DNA of 62,644 nucleotides, taken from an uncultured Eubacteriales bacterium. Lineage in GTDB: Bacteria; Bacillota; Clostridia; Oscillospirales; CAG-382. Location of the stretch: contig CAKSCV010000017.1 of assembly GCA_934444645.1 (NCBI GenBank), forward strand, positions 1 through 62,644, written 5' to 3'. The notes under the pieces were generated by a model. It did not search any database. It was not told the origin of the DNA and was given only the letters and a program-made list of their open reading frames with translations. How positions within the stretch are numbered: position 1 is the stretch's first letter; each line of letters starts with the position of its first letter. This document shows, one piece after another, positions 1 through 8,317 of the stretch. Both the position numbers and the translations under genes were made by a program.

Positions 1-917
1 CTGCTCGTCCCGATGTAGCTTAAATCGCTTGTCGCCGTAATTAAATACGGCGTGCCGTCCGTGTCCACCGTCGCATAAACACCCGGATAAACGCGGACAA
101 AGCTCGAAACCTTGTCTAACTTTTCGGCGGCTTTGTCATCCGCATATTTTTTGTTGACGGAATCGGTGTCTTTTTTCGGCGTGCCGGTTTTTATTGCTCC
201 GTCCTCATTGTATACAGGTATGTAACCGGGGCTGTTGAACTCCCGGTGCGCTTCAAGCATGATTTGTTTGCCTGCCATGCTTACACCGTAAACACGATCG
301 ATCGGGGCACTTTCCGTAACCTTGTCTAACTTTTCGGCTACCGCTTCTTCCACCGGCGTGATCGCATCCGCAATTTGGTCGTCCGTCTCTGCCTTTGTGT
401 ATGCGTCGACCTGCCCGGCGGTCACTCCGTGCGGATTGTCCTTTCTTTCCGGATGCAGCCCAACAAAGGATACCCATTCGCTTTCCGTGCCCTTGTACCC
501 GTGCTTGACCGCAAGCCCATATGCCGTAAGATAGTAGCCTTTCCAAAACCGATCATCCTCGATCGTTCCCGCATGCGTGTCCGCCGGTCGGTAAACCTTG
601 GCAAACCAGCGCATGTACTCACCGAAGAAGGCGTTGAACATCTGCATGGAGTTTGCATATTTGTCGTATTCGCCGTTTGCAAAATCAATCATCGCACATA
701 CATAAGCCCAATATATCTTGCTGTGCGGCGCAATAACAAGTAATTCCTTGTCCTTGTCGCTTGCGTAATCGTAGGTGATGACTTCTTCAATCGCAAATAA
801 CATCACCTGCGTCTGAACCATGCCCTCGCATTCGTTCACCCATTCCGTCTTCGCACCGGCCGAAAAAGCATTCGGCTTGAGCGAGTCCGCCATCTGTATC
901 ACTTGATCTAATGTCAT
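1..917 (-). CDS. Phage neck/fibre protein, C-terminus cut by window edge
   Basis: An open minus-strand frame runs from ATG at 917 to the window edge (305 codons visible, no stop). The first ~110 residues (starting MTLDQVIQMADSLK) form a compact helical domain as expected of head-to-tail connector proteins that follow the capsid gene. Next comes a GYKGTESEW motif typical of the junction before fibre modules, then repeats of the fibre type: YTKAETDDQ followed by two copies of AEKLDKV about 70 residues apart. This suggests a connector domain fused to a fibre or adsorption module, or a neck-anchored fibre. An AGAGGG stretch lies about 9 bases before the ATG. It directly follows the capsid gene, separated by a hairpin. 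Function is inferred from position and repeat style. Confidence 0.7.
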   Translation of the reverse strand, partial: MTLDQVIQMADSLKPNAFSAGAKTEWVNECEGMVQTQVMLFAIEEVITYDYASDKDKELLVIAPHSKIYWAYVCAMIDFANGEYDKYANSMQMFNAFFGEYMRWFAKVYRPADTHAGTIEDDRFWKGYYLTAYGLAVKHGYKGTESEWVSFVGLHPERKDNPHGVTAGQVDAYTKAETDDQIADAITPVEEAVAEKLDKVTESAPIDRVYGVSMAGKQIMLEAHREFNSPGYIPVYNEDGAIKTGTPKKDTDSVNKKYADDKAAEKLDKVSSFVRVYPGVYATVDTDGTPYLITATSDLSYIGTS

Positions 918-941
918 CGCCGTGTCCCTCTCATCGCTTCC

Positions 942-971
942 AAAACAGGCGATCCGAAGACCGCCTGTTTT
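942..971 (-). terminator. Perfect 10-bp hairpin between capsid and neck gene
   Basis: AAAACAGGCG (942-951) is exactly complementary to CGCCTGTTTT (962-971) with a 10-base loop, and T-runs flank it on both strands. It lies between two co-directional phage genes, so on the minus strand it could act as a partial terminator that lowers downstream expression relative to the highly expressed capsid gene. Confidence 0.6.
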
Positions 972-1021
972 TGTGTGTCCTATACGTCTGTGATTTTGCA
1001 GTATCAGTCAGAAGACGCCTG

Positions 1022-2029
1022 TCAGGCGGAAATAAGCGTCGTGCCGTCAGTCACTCCACCAACCGCCGCAAAACGCCAGTCATTGAAGCCGCCGATAAAG
1101 CGTGCATAACCCTTCCAAACGTTTGCATCGTTATCGGCAATCTTGCTCGTCACCTCTAAAGAGGTGCGGTCAAGCCAAACAGCACCTTGATATTCCTTGT
1201 TGTAGCGCGTGTCGGCAAGAACCCAAGGCTTCGTGCCGGAGGTGATGAACTGATTGAGATAGCCCCAAATGATCACATTCCAGCGACCAAAGTTGTAGTT
1301 GAAACCATTGTTGGCCGTCGCCGGATCCTTGTCCGCACCAATGGCCGCAAATACGTTCTTTTTGAGCGTGTAGTCGTTCGGAATCACAATCGTGTCCGGC
1401 GCAACATCCAAAATCTGCTCATTGTCGTCCTTGAATTCCTGCATCGCGCATTCCATGGCCGCAAGCGCGTCATTTGAAAACGCATCCGTGAACAGGTTGG
1501 ATTGCTTGCTCTTGCCAAGCTTCGACGGGTGTACCTTCGAGAAAAGACAAACACCGTCAGCCGTTGTTGTCGCAAACTTTTGCCCGGAGAACTCCACCGA
1601 CGTCTCCTTCTTGATCGCACCGCCTAAAAGTGCCGCCGCGAATTTCTCACGCGTGCGGTAATACGACGCCGTAAATGCCGCCGGCTGCTTTTTGAGATCA
1701 AGTACCTTCGCATCGTCCACCATCTCACGCGAAATGGAAAAACTGCTCTTCCACGTCATGTGCTCAAAGGTCTTGGAATAACCCTCTTGCATACCGTCAA
1801 CCGGATAGTCACCGTTTTCGCCAACCGGCTGGAATCCGGCCATGCTGGTCATGGCCGTAAACTTTTCCGACCAGTGCGACGAGGTCGAAACGTTGAATAG
1901 CTCCTTCATGATCGATTGCGCTTCAAAAGCTTCCGCACGCTTCTCGATAAACATCTTGATCGGCTCTTGACTCTTGCCGAATACACTGTCATTAACTCCC
2001 GAACCCTCGGAAAATGTAATATTTGCCAT
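1022..2029 (-). CDS. Phage major capsid protein (Mu gpT-like, HK97 fold)
   Basis: 335 residues, about the size of Mu-like major head subunits. The order is characteristic: an N-terminal helix with KMFIEKRAEAFEAQ, a central E-loop-like region (SSFSISREMVDD), then DTIVIPNDYTLKKNVF and a C-terminal WNVIIWGYL...PWVLADTRYN stretch seen in Mu gpT-type major heads. It assembles the procapsid with the scaffold encoded two genes upstream. ATG at 2029 is preceded by GGGAGG about 9 bases away. Its position after portal, scaffold and decoration genes supports the call. No cleavage signal or protease gene was noticed, so maturation may not involve proteolysis. Confidence 0.85.
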   Translation of the reverse strand: MANITFSEGSGVNDSVFGKSQEPIKMFIEKRAEAFEAQSIMKELFNVSTSSHWSEKFTAMTSMAGFQPVGENGDYPVDGMQEGYSKTFEHMTWKSSFSISREMVDDAKVLDLKKQPAAFTASYYRTREKFAAALLGGAIKKETSVEFSGQKFATTTADGVCLFSKVHPSKLGKSKQSNLFTDAFSNDALAAMECAMQEFKDDNEQILDVAPDTIVIPNDYTLKKNVFAAIGADKDPATANNGFNYNFGRWNVIIWGYLNQFITSGTKPWVLADTRYNKEYQGAVWLDRTSLEVTSKIADNDANVWKGYARFIGGFNDWRFAAVGGVTDGTTLISA

Positions 2030-2050
2030 ATGTATCTGCCTCCCGTTAAA

Positions 2051-2431
2051 TTAAAATCTTACCCGAACCGCACAACCGCTCGCGCCGCCCGATTCCTTGT
2101 ATACAAGCTCCGCAATGCCGTTTGTCGCCGTCGCGGTCACCTGCGCACCGTCCGTGTGAAGCGTTAATTTCGTGCCAATGTCTACACTCGTTACCGCCGC
2201 CGAACACGTCGTCTCGAAAATAATGTCCGAATCCACGCGAATCGCCTGTACAAAGCCGTTTCGCGGCAAACCGACCGCAATGTAGCTCGGCTTGGCCGTC
2301 GCCGTCGCAAGTGCGGCTGTGCCGCTCGCAAGCGTTAATGCAATGCCCGGCTTTACACCGTCAATCGCACACGGAATCTCGTGGAAGCTCGGTACTCTGC
2401 CGTCATCCACCGAATAAATCATAAATCCCAT
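2051..2431 (-). CDS. Small phage head decoration/stabilisation-type protein
   Basis: 126 residues from ATG 2431 (MGFMIYSVDDG), which has an AAAGGA site 11 bases upstream. A longer reading starting near 2500 would run into the scaffold gene and has no good site. The composition is Ala/Thr/Val/Gly rich with alternating beta-type stretches (TLASGTAALATATAKPSYIAVG), like the small beta-barrel capsid-decorating proteins that usually sit between scaffold and capsid genes. It lies 22 bases before the capsid start. The role is inferred from position, size and composition; no specific family was recognised with certainty. Confidence 0.6.
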   Translation of the reverse strand: MGFMIYSVDDGRVPSFHEIPCAIDGVKPGIALTLASGTAALATATAKPSYIAVGLPRNGFVQAIRVDSDIIFETTCSAAVTSVDIGTKLTLHTDGAQVTATATNGIAELVYKESGGASGCAVRVRF

Positions 2432-2447
2432 AATACTCGTCCTTTCT

Positions 2448-3428
2448 TTATGCCTTGTGATATTTGCTGTAATGCGCTTGTATCTCCGCGTCGGTCGCAT
2501 CCGGATTGAAAAGACGGTATTGCTCTTTAATTTCCGGAGGAACCGTTACCGCACCGCTTCCACGTGTGCCGGTCTTGATAAGATGATTCTTGGAGTCCGC
2601 CGCATAAGCCGTCTGCTTTTTTCCAAGCTCCGAAGCACTTTGCATACGCGCATCATACGTCGCAAGCTTGTAAGCATCCACAAATGTGTTGCCCTTTTTC
2701 ACAAGCTCGTAAAACGTGTCATAGTTCTGCATCTTGGTCAAATCCGCAATTCCTTTAATCGACGGATCCATTTCCGCGATCTCGCGAATCTGCTCTTCAA
2801 CCTTCGCCTTCGCCCGTGCTTCCTCAGCTTCACGCTTAACCGCTTCCGCCTCCGCCTTGATCCGACGCGCTTCGGTCACCTCCGGCAGCTCTCCGATAAA
2901 CTTGTCAAATTGTTCCTTGGATAAACCGCTTCGACGTAATAGCCTGTCGCGTTCGCTTAAGCTCTGCTTGCGCTTGAATTCTTCGTATTCCTCACGCGTC
3001 GCAATTTCCTTGCCTGTCTCCGGGTCAGCTAAATGCAGCGACTTGATAATGCCGTCAATCTCACTCGCAGCCTTTTGCCGCTCCGATTCGATCGCCGCAT
3101 CCCGTTCCGCCTCCGCCTTTCTCCGCGCGGCGGCATAGCGTGCATTTTCGCTTGCACTCTGCTTTTTTCCCAAACCCGTAACATCCTTGCCACCGGCAGA
3201 CTTACCGGCAGCATCCGTACCTTCGGAAACATCGTCGGAATTGTCATCAGGATCATCACTTTCCCCTTCATTCGACGAATCACTCTCCATGCCTTCCGGA
3301 GCAGAACCGGCGTCGTTCTGCTCCTTCGACGGCATACCGCCGTCCGCCAGTGTCAAATCCTCCGGCATGTCCGTCCCGTTTTCCGGTTCCGTGTCCAGTT
3401 CAAAAAGCGCATTGTAGTTAATATCCAT
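2448..3428 (-). CDS. Phage scaffold/capsid assembly protein
   Basis: 326 residues. The N-terminal ~95 residues are very acidic and low in complexity (many D, E, S, G), followed by a long charged helical region rich in K/E/A (SENARYAAARRKAEAERDAA and onward) and a shorter C-terminal part ending HYSKYHKA. This acidic plus coiled-coil plus basic-tail plan is that of internal scaffold proteins that guide procapsid assembly and then leave or are cut. ATG 3428 follows AAGGAG at about 9 bases. The gene lies between portal and capsid, the usual scaffold position. Confidence 0.8.
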   Translation of the reverse strand: MDINYNALFELDTEPENGTDMPEDLTLADGGMPSKEQNDAGSAPEGMESDSSNEGESDDPDDNSDDVSEGTDAAGKSAGGKDVTGLGKKQSASENARYAAARRKAEAERDAAIESERQKAASEIDGIIKSLHLADPETGKEIATREEYEEFKRKQSLSERDRLLRRSGLSKEQFDKFIGELPEVTEARRIKAEAEAVKREAEEARAKAKVEEQIREIAEMDPSIKGIADLTKMQNYDTFYELVKKGNTFVDAYKLATYDARMQSASELGKKQTAYAADSKNHLIKTGTRGSGAVTVPPEIKEQYRLFNPDATDAEIQAHYSKYHKA

Positions 3429-3496
3429 TGTCCGTTCTCCTTAAAACCGTATTTTTCCGCTTTTACTGCGATTTCATCTTTAACTCTTTGCCCGGC

Positions 3497-3631
3497 TTAC
3501 TTCTTGCCGCTTCTCAGGTCATCGCCGGTCTTGACCGTGCCGTTTCCCTTCGGCGTGCTGTCATTCTGCGGAGCCTTCACGACCTGCGAAGCACCGTGCG
3601 AAATCTTGCCAATGTATCCGTTTTCCGCCAT
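3497..3631 (-). CDS. 44-aa small phage protein between portal and scaffold
   Basis: A 45-codon frame from ATG 3631 to TAA 3497, starting MAENGYIGKISHGASQVVKAP and ending DDLRSGKK. It is preceded by a strong AGGAGG site about 10 bases upstream and fills most of the gap between the portal stop and the scaffold start, so it is very likely translated. It is polar, with Gly/Lys-rich segments and no membrane helix. I do not know its function; position suggests a head-assembly accessory role. It is short enough to be missed by length-limited gene callers. Confidence 0.72.
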   Translation of the reverse strand: MAENGYIGKISHGASQVVKAPQNDSTPKGNGTVKTGDDLRSGKK

Positions 3632-3695
3632 ACCTCAATTCCTCCTTTCACATAAAATTTATAATAAGCGGAACGATTTATCCGCATTATCATTT

Positions 3696-5651
3696 TTATT
3701 TTTCCGCCGCAGCCGCTACTCTCTCACGACTTGCCGCAAGCTGCTTTTCAAATGCCGCACCGGTCTCTTGCCGCTTTTTGTCCGCTTCGGCCCGTGCATC
3801 CGCCCGCGCAAGCTCTGCCTGCTCGGCTTGCCGCGCTTCGGCCCCAAGCTGTGCCTGTTTCTCGGCCGCGAGCTGCGCCTGTAGCTTTTGTTCTAAATAC
3901 CGCTTGGTCTCTCCGGCACCCGGATAGTGTAACGTCTCCATCTTTCCCCAAAAAAGTATCTGCGTCTCGGTCGATGCCGGATCCCCAAAAGCACCGGCTG
4001 AAAAATACGCATTGGTCTCCTGCCACATCGCCTCCGTGTCGGAAGCAAGCGGCGAACTCTTGTCGCAGGAAAATAAAAATTCGTCGTTCCAGTACCAGTT
4101 TCCGGCGTCATCACGCTTTAAGAAATCGTATCGATTGAATTCCTCGTATACGGCGTTGCCGTTAATGTCCTTTGATAAAACCGGCCGCGGCTCGTCCGCA
4201 TACGCAAGCTTGAATTTGAACATTGCCTCAAACATGTTCGCCCATGCCGCCCGCTTCATTACCTTCCGACTCTCAAGCCGCCCGGCCGTTTGCTGCGCCG
4301 CAAATTGCTTGGCCGTTCCGCTGGTCGCCGTCGTGTCGCGCCGCCCTTGGAAGGAATCGGTAATCCCGATTGTCTGACGTGCCTCTTCGTAAACCTGCGC
4401 GGCATATTTCAAATCTTGGGTGACGTTGCCCTCTACGTCAAAAACCTGTATCATGCTCATCTTGGACGGATCGCCCGGACGAAGGATCTTTTGCTCACTC
4501 GTCCCAACCTCAATGTCCGCATCGTCCGGTAAACATAAATAACTGCCGGAGGCTACTAATTTTTCGGTTACCTTCGCCGCCATGCGGTTGTAGGTGTTCT
4601 GTTGGTCAGCAATCTTGTCAATGTCGCTGTCACCGAGAAAATACCCAAAAAGCGATACATTCTTTTGAAGTAAAACCGGATAAATTTTCGGCTTGTAAAA
4701 CGGGATCCGCTCCGGCATGAGTATAACCGAGCCATCCTCACCGAGAACCGGTTTTGCACCGGCAATCACACTTCCGTCCGAACGGATAATCGGCGTATAA
4801 ACCTCTTCAAAGTCCTCTTCACCGAGAATGAATTTTGCGCCGCCGCAGATCGGACAAACCGCCTTTTGGCCCTCATCATGCTGCGGCTCCCTCTCACCGC
4901 ATGCCGCACATTTCTTTAGCTGCCGCGCTTGGTAGTCCTCTAAACTTTCAAGCTCCGTGTCGTTTACCCAGCTGTATAATCCGATGCCGCCCTTGCTGTT
5001 GCGGTAGTATGCAATGTACTGCGTCACTAAATCCTCGTTCGCAACTTCTTTTCCGGACGTGCCGCGAACCTCCGGCTCACTCTCACTCTCGCCCGATAAA
5101 TCCGCCTTGTACCGGCGGCGTAAATACTCCTTGGTCTGCGGCACTTTGAGGATAATGTAATCCATGTCTTCAATGCCCGTGTATATGCCGTCTTGCGGAA
5201 TTACCTGCTTCGGGTGAATAAAACTCACTTCCAACTCGCCGACCGTTGCGTGCGTCCTCTTGGTGCTGTCCCATTCCACAAGCCAAATGCCGCCACCCTG
5301 AATCGGCACCGTCCGCTCGGCAATATCGTTCATCTCTTCAAAGCGTAACCGGTCAAGCTCGCCGCGCAGCATGTCCTCGATCAGCTTCGCCTTCGGCTCA
5401 TCCTCCTTGTGCCGCGCCGTTACCTTTGGCTGCGGAATGCTGCTGTCAACCTCCGCTTCAATCAGCTCCGCGCAAAGATTCCGTACATGCCGCGTCTCGA
5501 CCGTCTTGTCGCCCTCCACAAGCGGCTTGACCGCACGCGCACCGCGATATAAAGCCTCGCGTCCGTCCATCTTTGCAAGCTCACCCGTGTAGGCCGCCTC
5601 ACTTCTTTTCAAACGCTCCTGCCAGAGCCGTAAAACATTGCTTTCCGCCAT
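3696..5651 (-). CDS. Phage portal protein with internal zinc ribbon
   Basis: 651 residues, within the size range of large portal proteins. The portal forms the dodecameric ring through which DNA enters the head. The N-terminal part resembles portal clip/wing regions (ETRHVRNLCAELIEAEVDSS, WLVEWDS, DPIEV-like FIHPKQVIPQDG). Around residues 247-270 there is an inserted CAACG...CPICGG motif that should bind zinc. A core segment (FLGDSDIDKIADQQNTYNRM and later TATSGTAKQFAAQQ) is typical of tailed-phage portals. The last ~60 residues are an Ala/Glu/Gln-rich coiled coil, as in portal barrels. The start is 14 bases after the terminase stop with a weak AGAGGT site. Confidence 0.88.
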   Translation of the reverse strand: MAESNVLRLWQERLKRSEAAYTGELAKMDGREALYRGARAVKPLVEGDKTVETRHVRNLCAELIEAEVDSSIPQPKVTARHKEDEPKAKLIEDMLRGELDRLRFEEMNDIAERTVPIQGGGIWLVEWDSTKRTHATVGELEVSFIHPKQVIPQDGIYTGIEDMDYIILKVPQTKEYLRRRYKADLSGESESEPEVRGTSGKEVANEDLVTQYIAYYRNSKGGIGLYSWVNDTELESLEDYQARQLKKCAACGEREPQHDEGQKAVCPICGGAKFILGEEDFEEVYTPIIRSDGSVIAGAKPVLGEDGSVILMPERIPFYKPKIYPVLLQKNVSLFGYFLGDSDIDKIADQQNTYNRMAAKVTEKLVASGSYLCLPDDADIEVGTSEQKILRPGDPSKMSMIQVFDVEGNVTQDLKYAAQVYEEARQTIGITDSFQGRRDTTATSGTAKQFAAQQTAGRLESRKVMKRAAWANMFEAMFKFKLAYADEPRPVLSKDINGNAVYEEFNRYDFLKRDDAGNWYWNDEFLFSCDKSSPLASDTEAMWQETNAYFSAGAFGDPASTETQILFWGKMETLHYPGAGETKRYLEQKLQAQLAAEKQAQLGAEARQAEQAELARADARAEADKKRQETGAAFEKQLAASRERVAAAAEK

Positions 5652-5665
5652 TTTTCAAATACCTC

Positions 5666-7219
5666 TTACCGTTTCGGGTTGCCCCATTTTTCAAGTAATA
5701 ATGCCTTTTCCGCACGACTTGCCACTCGGTAGTCCTCCCACATCGATTCCGTCCATTCCACTTCTTCCGCACCGCTTTCACAGACTGCATAACTCTGCTG
5801 CGGCCGTATGTAGTGCGCAATGGCAAGTGCCATAATGCAGTCATCGTGCGCACCTTCTTCTGCCTCCGGACGGTAGCTTTCGTTCCGGACAAACGTCAGC
5901 ATTTCCTCTAACGTGTCCGCGTCGGAAATAAGCGTAATGTCCTCCCGTACCACACCGATCAAGGCGGATAAAATCACCGGCCGCGACGCACTCGTCGTAC
6001 GAAAACCAAAAGACCGCTTAACCTTGTGCGTGTAGTCGTCAAAGCTCTCCCTCACATATTGCTTCGGATACCCAAGCCGTTCAAGCTCCATGATCGGATA
6101 CGTCGAAAGATTCGCCTCGATCCCAATTAGTGCCACATTGTAGTAGATCCCAAGACAGTACATTTGCTTTGCATAAATGTCCTCATCAAATGTGTGCCGT
6201 AATACACAAACCTGCCTTCCGTCCCGGTTGTCAATCACCTGCCCGACAAACTTGTCACTCCCGTCTCCGGCCGTGTCGCCGCCAATCACATACGGCACAC
6301 CGCCTTCCGGCTCGCTGTAAATCGCGATCGGCCCGTCTTTCTCGTCAAAAAACCGAATGTCCGTAAGCCGCTTGCCGTCGTCCGTGTAGTGAAAAATGCC
6401 GCGCCGTAACGGCCGTATTTTTTCGGAAAGCCGCGCCGTCACCGCCTTGCCGTCAAATACCGTTTTTCCGGTCACACCCCATAAACCGAGACAGTAAACC
6501 GTGTAGTAGTATTCGTCGGTCTCCTTGAAGGATTCCAAAACACGCTTTGCTTCGTCATCTAAAAAACGGTTGTCCTTGTACGTGCTCTCATGTACACGCG
6601 TCCGTGCGGTAAGCTTCTCCCTCTCGCGCGGATTGTCAATTTCAAAATCAAAAAAACGCTTTTTGAGCCAGTGCCGAAGCGAAATCGGGTTGAAGGATAA
6701 AATAATCTGCTTGTAGTATTTTGTCTCACCGCGTAAACGAATGTCAAGCTGGTTGAAATCGCTCTCTAAAATCTCGCTCGCTTCTTCAATCCAAATGCCC
6801 GTGATGTTGTAAATCGACTTTAATTTTTCCACATCGTCAAGCCCGGCAAAAAGGATCTCACTCCCGTTCGGAAAAAGAATCGCCATGTCGCTGCGATTCA
6901 CCTTGTAATGCAAGCCGGAAAAGTATTGTCCCAATTGCCCGCAGAGCTGCTTGAAGCAGCTTTCCCTGAGTGTCCGCGCAACCTTGCGGCAAACCAAAAA
7001 CCGGTGACCGCGCTCACTTGCCGCCCTCTCTAAAATCTTCCGACCGGCAAATATGCTTTTTCCCGAACCGCCGCCACCCTTTAAGACTAAATACCGATGC
7101 TCGTCAAAAAAAAGCGGTAAAAACGTCTCATTGTTGGTCTCACAAAGGCCCTTCCACCAAAGCGCAGCCGCCGCCGCACCGTCAAGCCTTCCGCTTTCGG
7201 CATTATCCGCCATCCGCAT
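5666..7219 (-). CDS. terL: Terminase large subunit
   Basis: 517 residues from ATG 7219. An upstream TTG at 7261 is also in frame, but ATG 7219 or 7213, which overlap the end of the small subunit gene, are more plausible starts. The ATPase half has Walker A GGGGSGKS (about residues 48-55) and a Walker B-like GIWIEEASE. The nuclease half has the RNase H-like acidic residues in GGDTAGDGSD, IGIEANLSTYP and AHDDCIMALAIAHY. The enzyme pumps phage DNA into the procapsid through the portal and cuts the concatemer. It follows TerS and precedes portal, the standard packaging order. Confidence 0.95.
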   Translation of the reverse strand: MRMADNAESGRLDGAAAAALWWKGLCETNNETFLPLFFDEHRYLVLKGGGGSGKSIFAGRKILERAASERGHRFLVCRKVARTLRESCFKQLCGQLGQYFSGLHYKVNRSDMAILFPNGSEILFAGLDDVEKLKSIYNITGIWIEEASEILESDFNQLDIRLRGETKYYKQIILSFNPISLRHWLKKRFFDFEIDNPREREKLTARTRVHESTYKDNRFLDDEAKRVLESFKETDEYYYTVYCLGLWGVTGKTVFDGKAVTARLSEKIRPLRRGIFHYTDDGKRLTDIRFFDEKDGPIAIYSEPEGGVPYVIGGDTAGDGSDKFVGQVIDNRDGRQVCVLRHTFDEDIYAKQMYCLGIYYNVALIGIEANLSTYPIMELERLGYPKQYVRESFDDYTHKVKRSFGFRTTSASRPVILSALIGVVREDITLISDADTLEEMLTFVRNESYRPEAEEGAHDDCIMALAIAHYIRPQQSYAVCESGAEEVEWTESMWEDYRVASRAEKALLLEKWGNPKR

Positions 7220-7688
7220 TGCCGCTTTCAATGTTTGCCGCCGCCTCTTTGATGAGCGCAATCTTTTCGGATAAACTCAATCCCTCAGCCGTCGCCGCAC
7301 GCGTCTTTTCACCAAGCTCCACTTCACTCTTCTGCTTCCAGTCGTGGTTGTTCTGCAAATCAAAAATAAGGCCTTGTAAACTGCCCTTCGTCCGACTGAC
7401 CAGTTCGTTTTCCAAATAAGCCTCAATCCGCAGCCGTACTTCCTCGCAAACGTCTGCAAATTCCGGATGCTTTTCCGGATCCGAGTAGTTTGCCCACGTC
7501 CGGCGATTGATCCCAAGATGTAAACATAACGCACTGATGCTCGGCGGCTCCGTGTAGCATAACCGCTTCACCGCTTTCCCGAATATTTCCTGTTCAGCCA
7601 TCACCGTAATGCCGTCAAAATAACCGCTTACCGCCCGTACAAACGCCGCTTTCGTCGTGTATTTTTTCGGCCGCCCGAATGCCGCCAT
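7203..7688 (-). CDS. terS: Terminase small subunit
   Basis: 161 residues starting MAAFGRPKKYTT at ATG 7688, with an AAAGGTGG site 9-11 bases upstream; the frame is open further upstream but that part looks non-coding and very basic. The protein has an N-terminal helical DNA-binding segment with SISALCLHLGINRRTWANY, a clear helix-turn-helix, followed by helices for oligomerisation (EEVRLRIEAYLENELVS) and a charged C-terminal tail. It recognises the packaging site and recruits the large subunit, whose start overlaps its end by 17 bases. Confidence 0.88.
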   Translation of the reverse strand: MAAFGRPKKYTTKAAFVRAVSGYFDGITVMAEQEIFGKAVKRLCYTEPPSISALCLHLGINRRTWANYSDPEKHPEFADVCEEVRLRIEAYLENELVSRTKGSLQGLIFDLQNNHDWKQKSEVELGEKTRAATAEGLSLSEKIALIKEAAANIESGNADGG

Positions 7689-7923
7689 GCCGCCGCACCA
7701 CCTTTCTCGCATCCTCTTTTTGCCTCTTCCGCACCGCTTTCTCTCTTCTGTTCGCACGCGCGTACATATACGCATACGCGCTTGCCGTGGGAAAAAACTG
7801 TAAAAATCTAAAACCCGCCATCCCAACCGCCGGCACTTCGCGTCCGACACAAAGAAATATCTTCTATGCGTATATCCTACACCCAAAGCCGCGTCACGAC
7901 GTGCCATTTTTGCATATAAGCAT

Positions 7924-7954
7924 AAAAAAGACAGACAGAAAAATCCTGCCTGCC
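7924..7954 (-). terminator. Rho-independent terminator before the late genes
   Basis: On the minus strand GGCAGGCAG is followed by a short loop and CTGTCTGTC, which pairs with it using two G-U wobbles, then six T. It lies 74 bases after the late-regulator stop, so the early transcript probably ends here. The rest of 7689-8027 shows no convincing gene; it may hold the late promoter or packaging site, which I cannot identify. Confidence 0.6.
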
Positions 7955-8027
7955 GTTTCTATGCCGTTTTCTGCGCCGCCGGCTTGCTTCTAACTTGCCG
8001 GTAACTTGTAAAAAACCTCCAGCCGCC

Positions 8028-8312
8028 CTAAAACTCCCGCGGAAATTCCTCATAATACCGCCTGACATAGCGATATAGCGTCCCCTTGGAAAGATAGTAA
8101 CGCATGCAAACCGATACCGCGCTCCGGTCGCTCGTCATAAATTCCTTTAAGGCCGCCGCATAGTCTTCACCGCCGATCTTTCGGCATAACGCATCAATCA
8201 ACGCCCGCTTTTCACGCGATAGCTCCTTGTAGTTCCGCGATATAAAAAAGATATATCCCTGCCGGTCGTAGCTTACCTTTGCACCTTTCCATTCCCGGAA
8301 CATCGTCCCCAT
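8028..8312 (-). CDS. Phage late-gene transcriptional regulator, RinA/ArpU-like
   Basis: 94 residues from ATG 8312 (MGTMFREWKG), preceded by AAGGGAG and GAGGTG sites; the longer frame upstream overlaps the rep gene and has no better site. The C-terminal 30 residues (SVCMRYYLSKGTLYRYVRRY) form a helix-turn-helix like that at the end of RinA/ArpU-type regulators of Firmicute phages, which switch on the packaging and head genes. It is the last gene before the terminator and the terminases, exactly where such regulators sit. Confidence 0.7.
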   Translation of the reverse strand: MGTMFREWKGAKVSYDRQGYIFFISRNYKELSREKRALIDALCRKIGGEDYAAALKEFMTSDRSAVSVCMRYYLSKGTLYRYVRRYYEEFPREF

Positions 8313-8317
8313 GCACC

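Noticed and set aside
7877..8068. A 63-codon minus-strand frame after the late regulator
   Set aside because: It overlaps the regulator's 3' end, is very basic and spans the terminator; no ribosome site.
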